A stretch of 64,000 bases of DNA from Rhodospirillales bacterium (GTDB lineage: Bacteria; Pseudomonadota; Alphaproteobacteria; Reyranellales; Reyranellaceae), in contig CP064988.1 in the NCBI GenBank assembly GCA_016699855.1, forward strand, positions 4,182,501-4,246,500. Direction: 5' to 3'. Shown here piece by piece: positions 32,248-39,229 of the stretch. The notes beneath the pieces are model-generated. The model was not told the origin of the DNA, did no database searches, and worked only from the letters and a program-made list of their open reading frames with translations. Positions within the stretch are counted from its first letter, which is position 1, and each line of letters starts with the position of its first letter. Both the position numbers and the translations under genes were made by a program.

Positions 32248-34323
32248 ATGGCCACCGCACGCAAGCCCGCGACGAAGAAGGCGCCGGCCGCCAAGGCGGC
32301 CCCCGCGGGCGACGCGCCGTCGCCCGCCGCGGCCAAGACCCTGGCGTCGCGTCCCGCGAAGCCGCCGTTCGACAAGATCCTGATCGCCAACCGCGGCGAG
32401 ATCGCGTGCCGCGTGATCCGGACGGCGCGCGCGATGGGCATCAAGACGGTGGCGGTCTACTCCGAGGCCGACGCCGACGCGCTGCACGTGCGCGAGGCCG
32501 ACGAGGCGGTGTTCATCGGCCCGCCGCCCTCGGCCCAGAGCTACCTGCTGGTCGACCGCATCGTCGAGGCGTGCAAGGCGACCGGCGCGCAGGCGGTGCA
32601 TCCCGGTTACGGGTTCCTGTCGGAGAAGCAGGAGTTCCAGAAGGCGCTGGCGGCGGCGGGGATCGTGTTCATCGGTCCCGACAGCCACGCCATCTACGCG
32701 ATGGGCGACAAGATCGAGTCCAAGATCCTCGCCCAGAAGGCCGGCGTCAGCACGGTGCCCGGGCACCTCGAGGCGATCCCGAACTCGGACGAGGCGGTGA
32801 AGATCGCGCGCCGCGTCGGCTATCCCGTGATGATCAAGGCGTCGGCCGGGGGCGGCGGCAAGGGCATGCGACTGGCGTGGAACGACGCCGAGGCCAAGGA
32901 GGGCTTCGACTCGGCGACCAGCGAGGCCAAATCGAGCTTCGCCGACGACCGCGTGTTCATCGAGAAGTACGTCGAGGAGCCGCGCCACATCGAGATCCAG
33001 GTGATGGCCGACGCCCACGGGGACTGCGTCTATCTCGGCGAGCGCGAATGCTCGATCCAGCGCCGCCACCAGAAGGTGATCGAGGAGGCGCCCAGCCCGT
33101 TCCTCGATGCCGCGACGCGCAAGGCGATGGGCGAGCAGGCGGTCGCGCTGGCGAAGGCGGTGAAGTACAAGTCGGCCGGCACGGTCGAGTTCATCGTCGA
33201 CAAGGACCGCAACTTCTACTTCCTCGAGATGAACACGCGGCTGCAGGTCGAGCACCCGGTGACCGAGCTGATCACCGGCCTCGACCTCGTCGAGCTGATG
33301 ATCCGCGTCGCCGCCGGCGAGAAGCTGCCGTTCGCGCAGGCCGACGTCGAGCTCAAGGGCTGGGCCGTCGAGGCGCGCGTCTACGCCGAGGATCCGTTCC
33401 GCAACTTCCTGCCCTCGACCGGCCGGCTGGTGAAGTACCGGGCGCCGGCCAACTCGGACACGGTGCGGGTCGACACCGGCGTGTACGAGGGTGGCGAGAT
33501 CAGCATGTTCTACGATCCGATGATCGCCAAGCTGTGCGCCTACGGCCCGACGCGCGACGCCGCCGCCGACCGTCTCCTCGAGGCGATCGACGAGTACTAC
33601 GTCCGCGGCCTGAACCACAACATGAGCTTCCTCGCCGCCCTGATCGCGCATCCGCGCTTCCGGGCCGGCAGGCTGACGACCAATTTCATCGCCGAGGAGT
33701 TCAAGGGCGGCTTCACGGCGGCGCACCTGCCGCCGAAGGATCCCGCCGTGCTCGTCGGCATCGCCGCCACCATCGACCAGATCGTCACCCAGCGCGCCGG
33801 CATGGCGCCGCCGGAGGACGACGTGGTCGTGATCCTCAACGGCGAGCACCACCGCGCCCATGTCGGCGGCGGCGGCAGCGCCTTCGTCGCCCAGGTCGGT
33901 GGCCGCGAGCTCGAGATCGAGACGGCGTGGAGCCCGGGCGAACCGCTGTTCGACGCCCAGGTCGACGGCCGGCGCGTCGTCGCGCAGGTCGACCCGCGCG
34001 GCGCCGGCTACACGCTGTTCCACGCCGGCGGCCAGGCGCACGTGCTCGTGCTCAGCCCGCGGCGCGCGGAGCTGCTGAGGCTGATGCCGGAGAAGGCGCC
34101 GCCGGACACCTCGAAGTTCCTGCTGTCGCCCATGCCCGGCCTGCTCAAGGCCGTGCAGGTGGCCGAGGGTCAGGAGGTCAAGGCCGGCGAGGCGCTGGCC
34201 ACGGTCGAGGCGATGAAGATGGAGAACGTGCTGCGCGCGACGCGCGACGGCACCGTCTCGAAGCTGCACGCCCAGGCCGGCGAGAGCCTGCGGGTCGACC
34301 AGAAGATCCTCGAGTTCGCCTAG
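32248..34323 (+). CDS. pccA: Propionyl-CoA carboxylase alpha subunit (biotin carboxylase + BCCP)
   Basis: Biotin-dependent subunit (691 aa). Biotin carboxylase domain begins at KPPFDKILIANRGEIACRVIRTARAMG (about residue 40), with the ATP-grasp loop ASAGGGGKGMR and ECSIQRRHQKVIEEAPSP, EMNTRLQVEHPVTE. The C-terminal BCCP domain ends with the biotinylation motif EAMKMEN about 35 residues from the end. The first 40 residues are an unusual Ala/Lys/Pro-rich leader (MATARKPATKKAPAAKAAPA). The ATG at 32248 has AAGGAGA upstream and is the first in-frame start. It lies 23 bp after the oligopeptidase, so pccB, that gene and pccA probably form one operon. Confidence 0.95.
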   Translation: MATARKPATKKAPAAKAAPAGDAPSPAAAKTLASRPAKPPFDKILIANRGEIACRVIRTARAMGIKTVAVYSEADADALHVREADEAVFIGPPPSAQSYLLVDRIVEACKATGAQAVHPGYGFLSEKQEFQKALAAAGIVFIGPDSHAIYAMGDKIESKILAQKAGVSTVPGHLEAIPNSDEAVKIARRVGYPVMIKASAGGGGKGMRLAWNDAEAKEGFDSATSEAKSSFADDRVFIEKYVEEPRHIEIQVMADAHGDCVYLGERECSIQRRHQKVIEEAPSPFLDAATRKAMGEQAVALAKAVKYKSAGTVEFIVDKDRNFYFLEMNTRLQVEHPVTELITGLDLVELMIRVAAGEKLPFAQADVELKGWAVEARVYAEDPFRNFLPSTGRLVKYRAPANSDTVRVDTGVYEGGEISMFYDPMIAKLCAYGPTRDAAADRLLEAIDEYYVRGLNHNMSFLAALIAHPRFRAGRLTTNFIAEEFKGGFTAAHLPPKDPAVLVGIAATIDQIVTQRAGMAPPEDDVVVILNGEHHRAHVGGGGSAFVAQVGGRELEIETAWSPGEPLFDAQVDGRRVVAQVDPRGAGYTLFHAGGQAHVLVLSPRRAELLRLMPEKAPPDTSKFLLSPMPGLLKAVQVAEGQEVKAGEALATVEAMKMENVLRATRDGTVSKLHAQAGESLRVDQKILEFA

Positions 34324-34331
34324 ACGCCGCG

Positions 34332-35090
34332 GTGGATCTCGACCTCGCGGTCCTGCTGGCCGGCGCCTTCGCGGCGGCGTTCGTCACCGGCGTCGCCGGC
34401 TTCGCGTTCGGGCTGGTCGCGCTGTCGTTCTGGGTCTGGCGCTATCCGATCCCCGAGCTCGCGACGCTGGTCGTGTTCGGATCGCTGATCGCGCAGTCGA
34501 TGGCGATCCCCTCGCAGTGGCGCCGCGTCGAGTGGCCGGTGCTGGCGCCGATGCTGGTCGGCGCCGCGTTCGGCCTGCCGATCGGCACGTGGCTGATCGC
34601 GCGCGTCGATCTGGCGACCTTCCGCCTGTCGATCGGCATCGTCATCGCGGCCTTCGCCACGTTCCAGCTTCTCGCCGGCGGACGGCTGCGGGTCGCGCGG
34701 GCCGGAAAGCCCGCCGACATCGCCGTCGGCTGGGCCAGCGGCGTGCTCGGCGGCCTGGTGGGGTTGTGCGGCGTGCTGCCGGCGGTATGGGGCGTCCTGC
34801 GCGGCTGGACCCGCGAGCGCCAGCGCGCCTTGTTCACGATGTTCAACAGCTTCTGCCACGCCGTCGCGCTGGCCGGCCTCGTCGTCGCAGGCCACATCGA
34901 CGCTGCGCTGGCGTGGCGCTGCGCCGCGATGGTGCCCGTGCTGGTGGTCGGCGCCTGGATCGGCGCCCATGCCTACCGCTACGTCTCGCCGGCGGGCTTC
35001 CGGACGCTGGTGCTGGGCCTGCTGCTCGCCAGCGGCGTGGCGCTCACGTTCCAGGCGCTGGCCGGCCTCGCCGGAGTGTGGACGCGATGA
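34332..35090 (+). CDS. TauE/SafE-family membrane transporter
   Basis: Membrane protein (252 aa, about eight hydrophobic segments) of the TauE/SafE type, a family linked to export of sulfite, sulfoacetate and other organic anions. The N-terminal repeat FVTGVAGFAFGLVALSFWVWRYP matches the family's first motif, with the second repeat GWASGVLGGLVGLCGVLPAVWG. It starts with GTG only 9 bp after pccA, so it may be in the same operon, and it overlaps acyP by four bases. Substrate cannot be told from sequence. Confidence 0.8.
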   Translation: MDLDLAVLLAGAFAAAFVTGVAGFAFGLVALSFWVWRYPIPELATLVVFGSLIAQSMAIPSQWRRVEWPVLAPMLVGAAFGLPIGTWLIARVDLATFRLSIGIVIAAFATFQLLAGGRLRVARAGKPADIAVGWASGVLGGLVGLCGVLPAVWGVLRGWTRERQRALFTMFNSFCHAVALAGLVVAGHIDAALAWRCAAMVPVLVVGAWIGAHAYRYVSPAGFRTLVLGLLLASGVALTFQALAGLAGVWTR

Positions 35091-35374
35091 CGTCGCCGCC
35101 GCGCGTCGTCACGGTGCGGGTGCGCGGGATCGTGCAGGGAGTCGGCTTCCGCGAATGGACCGCGCGCCGCGCGCGGGCGCTGGGCCTCGACGGCTGGGTT
35201 CGCAACCGCCGCGACGGCGGCGTCGAGGCCGCCCTGTCAGGAGCGCCGGCGGCGGTCGATGCGATGATCGCGGCCTGCCGCGCGGGGCCGCCGTCGGCGC
35301 GCGTCGACGGCGTCGAGGTGGCCGACGGCGCCGTGGAGGTCGCTGCGGGATTCACGCGCCGCGATACGGCTTGA
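35087..35374 (+). CDS. acyP: Acylphosphatase
   Basis: Acylphosphatase (95 aa), hydrolysing the carboxyl-phosphate bond of acyl phosphates. Signature 1 VRGIVQGVGFREWTARRARALGL with catalytic Arg22, and signature 2 GWVRNRRDGGVEAALSG with catalytic Asn40. ATG overlaps the TauE-like stop (ATGA), indicating coupling. The C-terminal part is shorter and less conserved than usual but the fold-defining strands remain. Confidence 0.92.
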   Translation: MTSPPRVVTVRVRGIVQGVGFREWTARRARALGLDGWVRNRRDGGVEAALSGAPAAVDAMIAACRAGPPSARVDGVEVADGAVEVAAGFTRRDTA

Positions 35375-35401
35375 GGGGCCGTCGCGGCGACGCTCATCTA
35401 C

Positions 35402-35608
35402 TCATTTGCACTTGGCCATGCAGGTCTGGGCCTTGCCGCCGCACTGGCTTTTGTTGCCTGTGCGCGACAGGCAGGCATTCTCCTCCTCGGTGCACTTCGT
35501 CCGGCACGTCGCCTGCGCGAAGGCCTCGCCGGCGGGGATCACGACGGTCGCGGCGACGGCCAGCGCCAGCGCGGCCAGCGGCGCGCGCAGGGTTTTCCAC
35601 TGGATCAT
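35402..35608 (-). CDS. Small exported protein with six symmetric cysteines
   Basis: A 68-residue protein with a signal peptide (LAALALAVAATVVIPAGEAFA, cleavage about residue 31) and a mature part of about 37 residues holding six cysteines at 35, 39, 46, 56, 63 and 67. The spacing is a mirror: CX3CX6CX9CX6CX3C. An even, symmetric pattern in an exported protein suggests a disulfide-pinned helical hairpin. I recognise no named family. The ATG has GGAGG six bases upstream. It faces acyP from the opposite strand, with a 140-bp gap to the TMEM43-like gene. Confidence 0.75.
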   Translation of the reverse strand: MIQWKTLRAPLAALALAVAATVVIPAGEAFAQATCRTKCTEEENACLSRTGNKSQCGGKAQTCMAKCK

Positions 35609-35748
35609 GAGGGGCCTCCGTAGGATGATTCATCGCGCCGTCGCGTTGGACGGTGGCGGACGCTGGCACGAAGCCGGGTGGGCGGTCAATTCGCCCGCCG
35701 AACGGATAAGGTGACCGGCGGCGGAATTGCGCGACAGGGGGATTTGGG

Positions 35749-37359
35749 ATGTCCGACGAAAGCAGCGGCAGTTCGGCGCCGAGCGATAGCTGGAGCGGCG
35801 CGGCGTCGGATGGCGGGCTGGGGTCGCCCGGCGAGTTCGGCGGCGAAGGCGGCGGCGAGGGCGGCGGCTATACAGAGACCACGCGTAAATCGTGGTTCCA
35901 GCGCCTCCAGGAGGCCATCGTCGGCGTGCTCGTCGGCGTCGCGCTCGGGCTCGGCTCGATCGTCGGGCTGTTCTGGAACGAGGGCCGCGCCGTCACCACC
36001 GCGCGGTCGCTGACCGAGGGCGCGGGCCTGGTGAAGAGCGTCGCGATCGAACGCGTCGACCCCGCCAACGAGAACGCGCTGGTGCACGTCTCGGGTCCGC
36101 TGAAGCTCGCCGGGCCGGTGACGGACCAGGAGTTCGGCGTGACGACGCAGGCGATCCGGCTGATCCGCAAGGCCGAGATGTACCAGTGGAAGGAGGAGTC
36201 GAAGACCGAGACGCGCAAGAACATGGGTGGCAGCGAGGAGAAGGTCACGACCTACACCTATGTCCGCACCTGGTCCGACAGCCGCAACGACTCCAGCCGC
36301 TTCAAGCAGCAGGGCGGCCACCAGAATCCGCAGATGCGCTACACCGGCCGCGACTTCACCGTCTCGGGCGCGACCTTGGGCGCCTTCCAGCTCTCGCAGG
36401 CCAATCTCAGCCGCGTCGGCGGCGGCGCGGCCTTCACCCTGGATCCCGCGGTCGACGCCACCGTGCGACAGATCACCGGCGGACAGGGCCGGCTGGCCGA
36501 CGGCCGCATCTACATCGGCGCCGATCCCGCGCAGCCGCGCATCGGCGACATCCGCATCTCCTACCAGGTCGTCACCTCGCCCGACCTGTCGGTGATCGGC
36601 CGGCAGGCCGGCGGCGGCTTCGCGTCGTACCAGACCAAGGCCGGCGACCAGCTGCTGATGCTCGAGAAGGGGCTCGTGCCGGCGGCGCAGATGTTCAAGG
36701 CGGCGCAGGACAGCAACGCCACGCTCACCTGGATCATCCGCGGAGTCGGGCTGGTGGCGATGTTCATCGGCTGGGTGATGTTCTTCCGCCCGTTCGGCGT
36801 GCTGGGCGACGTCATTCCAATCATCGGCGACATCATCCGCATGGGCACGGGCTTCATCGCGCTGGCGCTGACGGCGTTCTTCGGCCTGCTGACGATCGCG
36901 ATCGCCTGGATCGTCTACCGGCCGGTGGTCGGCATCCTGCTGCTGGTCCTCGGCACGGCGATCGTCGCCGGTCTGTGGATGCTGGCGCGCGGCCGCCGGG
37001 CGGCGCGCGCGGTCGCGGCACCGGCCGGCATGCCCGCCGGCATGGCGGCACCCGCCGGATACCCGCAAGGCTATCCGCCACAGGGCTACCCGCCGCAGCC
37101 CGCCGGCTATCCGCCGCAGCAGGGCTATCCTCCGCAACAGGGATACCCGCCGCAGCAGGGCTATCCCCCGCAGCAGGGCTATCCGCCTCAGCAAGGTTAC
37201 CCGCCGCAGCAGGGCTATCCCCCGCAGCAGGGCTATCCGCCTCAGCAAGGTTACCCGCCGCAGCAGGGATATCCGCCGCAGCAGGGCTACCCGCCTCAGC
37301 AGGGCGCACCGCAGCAGCAGGGCGGTCAGCCGCCGCAGCCTCCGGGGACCTGGCGATAA
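35749..37359 (+). CDS. TMEM43-like membrane protein with PPQQGY repeat tail
   Basis: Membrane protein (536 aa) of the TMEM43/LUMA family type. Order: Ser/Gly-rich N terminus (1-45), one membrane helix (about 54-74, ending GLFWNEGRAVTTARSLTEGA), a large extracytoplasmic domain with VHVSGPLK and RIGDIRISY, then three C-terminal helices from about 324 to 420 (including FFRPFGVLGDVIPIIGDIIRMGTG, the most conserved family stretch). After RGRRAAR the last 110 residues are a disordered tail with 11 tandem PPQQGY units. Bacterial TMEM43 homologues are of unknown function. It stands alone between opposite-strand genes. Confidence 0.82.
   Translation: MSDESSGSSAPSDSWSGAASDGGLGSPGEFGGEGGGEGGGYTETTRKSWFQRLQEAIVGVLVGVALGLGSIVGLFWNEGRAVTTARSLTEGAGLVKSVAIERVDPANENALVHVSGPLKLAGPVTDQEFGVTTQAIRLIRKAEMYQWKEESKTETRKNMGGSEEKVTTYTYVRTWSDSRNDSSRFKQQGGHQNPQMRYTGRDFTVSGATLGAFQLSQANLSRVGGGAAFTLDPAVDATVRQITGGQGRLADGRIYIGADPAQPRIGDIRISYQVVTSPDLSVIGRQAGGGFASYQTKAGDQLLMLEKGLVPAAQMFKAAQDSNATLTWIIRGVGLVAMFIGWVMFFRPFGVLGDVIPIIGDIIRMGTGFIALALTAFFGLLTIAIAWIVYRPVVGILLLVLGTAIVAGLWMLARGRRAARAVAAPAGMPAGMAAPAGYPQGYPPQGYPPQPAGYPPQQGYPPQQGYPPQQGYPPQQGYPPQQGYPPQQGYPPQQGYPPQQGYPPQQGYPPQQGYPPQQGAPQQQGGQPPQPPGTWR
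37108..37311 (+). repeat. 18-bp coding tandem repeats (Gly-Tyr-Pro-Pro-Gln-Gln)
   Basis: Eleven in-frame 18-bp units plus one degenerate unit, each encoding GYPPQQ. Units differ only at third positions. Inside them a 54-bp block of three units (37159-37212) is repeated exactly at 37213-37266, so the array has recently expanded by slippage or unequal exchange. Length may vary between strains. Confidence 0.93.
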
Positions 37360-37378
37360 CGCCGACGGCCGGCGGCGC

Positions 37379-38092
37379 CTAGGCCGCCGGCTGGTCCGGC
37401 CTGGGCGCCGGCGGATCGCGGCCGAACACCTCGGCGAACGACTCCCGCAGCGCCGCGTCGAGATCGGCCATCGTCACGGGCAGGCCGAGATCGACCAGAG
37501 AGGTGACACCGTGCGCGGCGATGCCGCACGGTACGATGCCGTCGAAATGCGACAGGTCGGGCTCGACGTTGATCGATACGCCGTGGAACGCCACCCAATG
37601 GCGGATCCGCACGCCGATGGCGGCGATCTTATCCTCGGCTGGAATCAACGCGCCGTCCGGGCCCGGGCGCGGCGGCCGGTCCGGCCGCGCCACCCAGACG
37701 CCCACCCGGTCGGCCCGGCGTTCGCCCGTCACGTTGAAGCGGGCGAGCGCGCCGATCACCCACTCCTCGAGATCGTGGACGTAGCGCCGCACGTCGCCGC
37801 GGCGCCCGCGCAGGTCGATCATGGCGTAGGCCACGCGCTGGCCGGGGCCGTGGTAGGTGTACTGCCCGCCGCGGCCGGCCGCGAACACCGGGAAGCGGCC
37901 GGGCGCCAGCAGATCGCCCGCCTTGGCGCTGGTGCCCGCCGTGTAGAGCGGGGGATGCTCCAGCAGCCACACCATCTCCGGCGCGGCGCCGTCGCGGATC
38001 GCCGCCACGCGGGCGTCCATCGCCGCCAGCGCCTCGGGATACGGCACCGGCCGGTCCGCGACGCGCCATTCGATCGGGCCGGGCATCGTCAT
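37379..38092 (-). CDS. lipB: Octanoyltransferase LipB
   Basis: Lipoyl(octanoyl) transferase (237 aa), moving octanoate from acyl carrier protein to lipoyl domains in the first step of lipoate synthesis. Motifs: GRGGQYTYHGPGQRVAYAMIDLR, then DKIAAIGVRIRHWVAFHG with catalytic Lys155, and GIVPCGI with the acyl-accepting Cys189. The stretch 135-152 (RPDRPPRPGPDGALIPAE) is a small insertion before the lysine. No lipA in the window. The 3' end faces the TMEM43-like gene. Confidence 0.94.
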   Translation of the reverse strand: MTMPGPIEWRVADRPVPYPEALAAMDARVAAIRDGAAPEMVWLLEHPPLYTAGTSAKAGDLLAPGRFPVFAAGRGGQYTYHGPGQRVAYAMIDLRGRRGDVRRYVHDLEEWVIGALARFNVTGERRADRVGVWVARPDRPPRPGPDGALIPAEDKIAAIGVRIRHWVAFHGVSINVEPDLSHFDGIVPCGIAAHGVTSLVDLGLPVTMADLDAALRESFAEVFGRDPPAPRPDQPAA

Positions 38093-38151
38093 GCCCCGGA
38101 ATATGGCCGCTCGGATGCCGGCCCGCCACCCGGCGCGCCGTCGCGGGCGCC

Positions 38152-38180
38152 TTGCCCCGCGGCGGTCGATTTGCTATCCC
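38152..38180 (+). promoter_or_regulatory. Possible tRNA-Leu promoter
   Basis: TTGCCC at 38152-38157 and TATCCC at 38175-38180 with a 17-bp spacer, about 70 bp upstream of the tRNA. The hexamers are partial matches but spacing is ideal and the position suits the tRNA gene. Confidence 0.45.
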
Positions 38181-38248
38181 CCGCGCGCGGGACGGTGGTC
38201 GGGGTTTCCCGGCCGCCGGACCGTTCCCAGCCGGCGGACCGGACAAGT

Positions 38249-38333
38249 GCGGCCGTGGCGGAATTGGTAGACGCACTAGCTTGAGGTGCTAGCGGGTAAC
38301 ACCGTGGAAGTTCGAGTCTTCTCGGCCGCACCA
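38249..38333 (+). tRNA. tRNA-Leu (GAG anticodon)
   Basis: 85 nt including an encoded CCA end. The acceptor stem GCGGCCG pairs with CGGCCGC; discriminator is A, as LeuRS requires. The anticodon stem CTAGC/GCTAG encloses TTGAGGT, giving GAG at 38283-38285, which reads CUC and CUU codons. The long variable arm (GGGTAACACC region) marks it as a class II tRNA. The T arm contains GTTCGAGTC. Its 3' 49 nt are duplicated at 39059-39107, so this gene is the attachment site of an inserted element. Confidence 0.95.
38281..38329 (+). repeat. att-like direct repeat, copy 1 (within tRNA-Leu)
   Basis: Forty-nine bases from the anticodon loop to the 3' acceptor strand of tRNA-Leu, identical to 39059-39107. 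The sequence outside the repeat is unrelated on the 5' side. This is the usual crossover region of tyrosine recombinases that integrate in tRNA genes; this copy keeps the tRNA intact. Confidence 0.88.
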
Positions 38334-38379
38334 AGTCCTTGGTATCGTCGGATAGCCTGGGGAACACCGGACAAGAAGA

Positions 38380-38405
38380 AGACCCCCCGAGCGGGGGTCT
38401 TTTTT
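38380..38405 (+). terminator. Rho-independent terminator after tRNA-Leu
   Basis: Textbook terminator: AGACCCCC / GGGGGTCT stem (38380-38400) with a five-base loop, followed by TTTTT. It ends the tRNA transcript about 50 bp after the CCA and lies inside the presumed inserted element. Confidence 0.92.
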
Positions 38406-38619
38406 GTGCCGTTGCGCCGCCGTTGCGCTCATCGGCGCTCATTTCAGCGCACTCTAGCGCGTTACAGCCTATCCCCCAGCCAGTCACTAGATCGTTGCCA
38501 GCTATCGCGCCTAGCGGTCGAGGCTAGCGCGGATTGAGCGGCTGACACATCGACGGCATCGCTTTCCGCTTTGGGTTCGTCCATCATGACCCGACTGAGT
38601 CGAGCAATGGGGGTCAGGG

Positions 38620-38895
38620 ATGCCATTAAAGGCGGCGATTTTCGCGCTGGCATTTTTTGCGATCGGGCCAGCGTTTGCCCAGACACCGACCGCCGCTCAG
38701 ATGGTCGACCGTTGGCAGGAGGCAAATTCGAAGTGCCGTGGCGGACCCCCAGACGTAGAGGATACGTGGCGGGCGTGCGGCGCTCGAGAGGTCTGGGGTG
38801 AGCTGCTGAATAGAAGCGGTTGGTGCCACGGAAAGAAAGGAGAGGGTGGCGCTCAGATGAACTGGCACGTTTGCACGTCGACGTCGCTCAGATGA
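38620..38895 (+). CDS. Small secreted four-cysteine protein, tRNA-island cargo
   Basis: A 91-residue protein with a clear signal peptide (MPLKAAIFALAFFAIGPAFA, cleavage about residue 20). The mature part has cysteines at 39, 53, 69 and 85 in the pattern CRGG...C...GWCHGKKGE...WHVC, which resembles a group of small uncharacterised exported proteins common in proteobacteria (recalled, not searched). Two disulfides are likely. Base composition is visibly less GC-rich than the neighbours. It is the only supported gene inside the tRNA-Leu island (38334-39058), with no integrase beside it. ATG is preceded by a GGGGGTCAGGG stretch. Confidence 0.7.
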   Translation: MPLKAAIFALAFFAIGPAFAQTPTAAQMVDRWQEANSKCRGGPPDVEDTWRACGAREVWGELLNRSGWCHGKKGEGGAQMNWHVCTSTSLR

Positions 38896-39058
38896 ACGTG
38901 TCCGCGAGTCGCGGCGCTGCCGGTGACCATGGCTGGTAACGGCTGACCTACTATCCGTTGCGCCGCATTGCGCCGTTTTGGGGATGTTTTGGACCGGCGC
39001 GACTTGTGTGGAGCCGGATAGATGTTTTAGATCAACCGTCTGGGTGTTGCGTTGCCGG

Positions 39059-39107
39059 TTGAGGTGCTAGCGGGTAACACCGTGGAAGTTCGAGTCTTCT
39101 CGGCCGC
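39059..39107 (+). repeat. att-like direct repeat, copy 2 (tRNA 3' fragment)
   Basis: Exact 49-bp copy of the 3' part of tRNA-Leu, followed by GCCA where the tRNA has ACCA, so the discriminator position is G. There is no 5' half, so this is not a functional tRNA. It marks the far end of the inserted segment; the displaced original tRNA end and its terminator are expected here. Confidence 0.88.
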
Positions 39108-39144
39108 GCCAATCCGGCTCCTGCCCGGACGGGACACGACAACG

Positions 39145-39175
39145 AAGGCCGCCTCGACGAGGCGGCCTTTGTGTT
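39145..39175 (+). terminator. Terminator behind the tRNA fragment
   Basis: AAGGCCGCCT / AGGCGGCCTT stem, ten bp, with CGACG loop at 39145-39169, followed by TGTGTTT. Its place 34 bp after the tRNA 3' fragment suggests it was the original terminator of tRNA-Leu before the insertion. Confidence 0.75.
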
Positions 39176-39229
39176 TGGCGGCTATACCGTAGGTCCGGGT
39201 CCGTCGCCCGGCGTCCCCGGGAGGGTCCA

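Noticed and set aside
32124..35090. A 988-codon open frame spanning pccA and the TauE-like gene
   Set aside because: The first two thirds are the wrong frame of pccA; only the part from 34332 is a real gene.
37108..37311. CRISPR-like direct repeats
   Set aside because: Eighteen-bp units in tandem with no spacers, in frame in a coding sequence; they encode GYPPQQ.
39108..39229. Mg2+ riboswitch before mgtE
   Set aside because: The leader is short and mostly filled by the tRNA fragment and its terminator; no M-box-like structure is visible.
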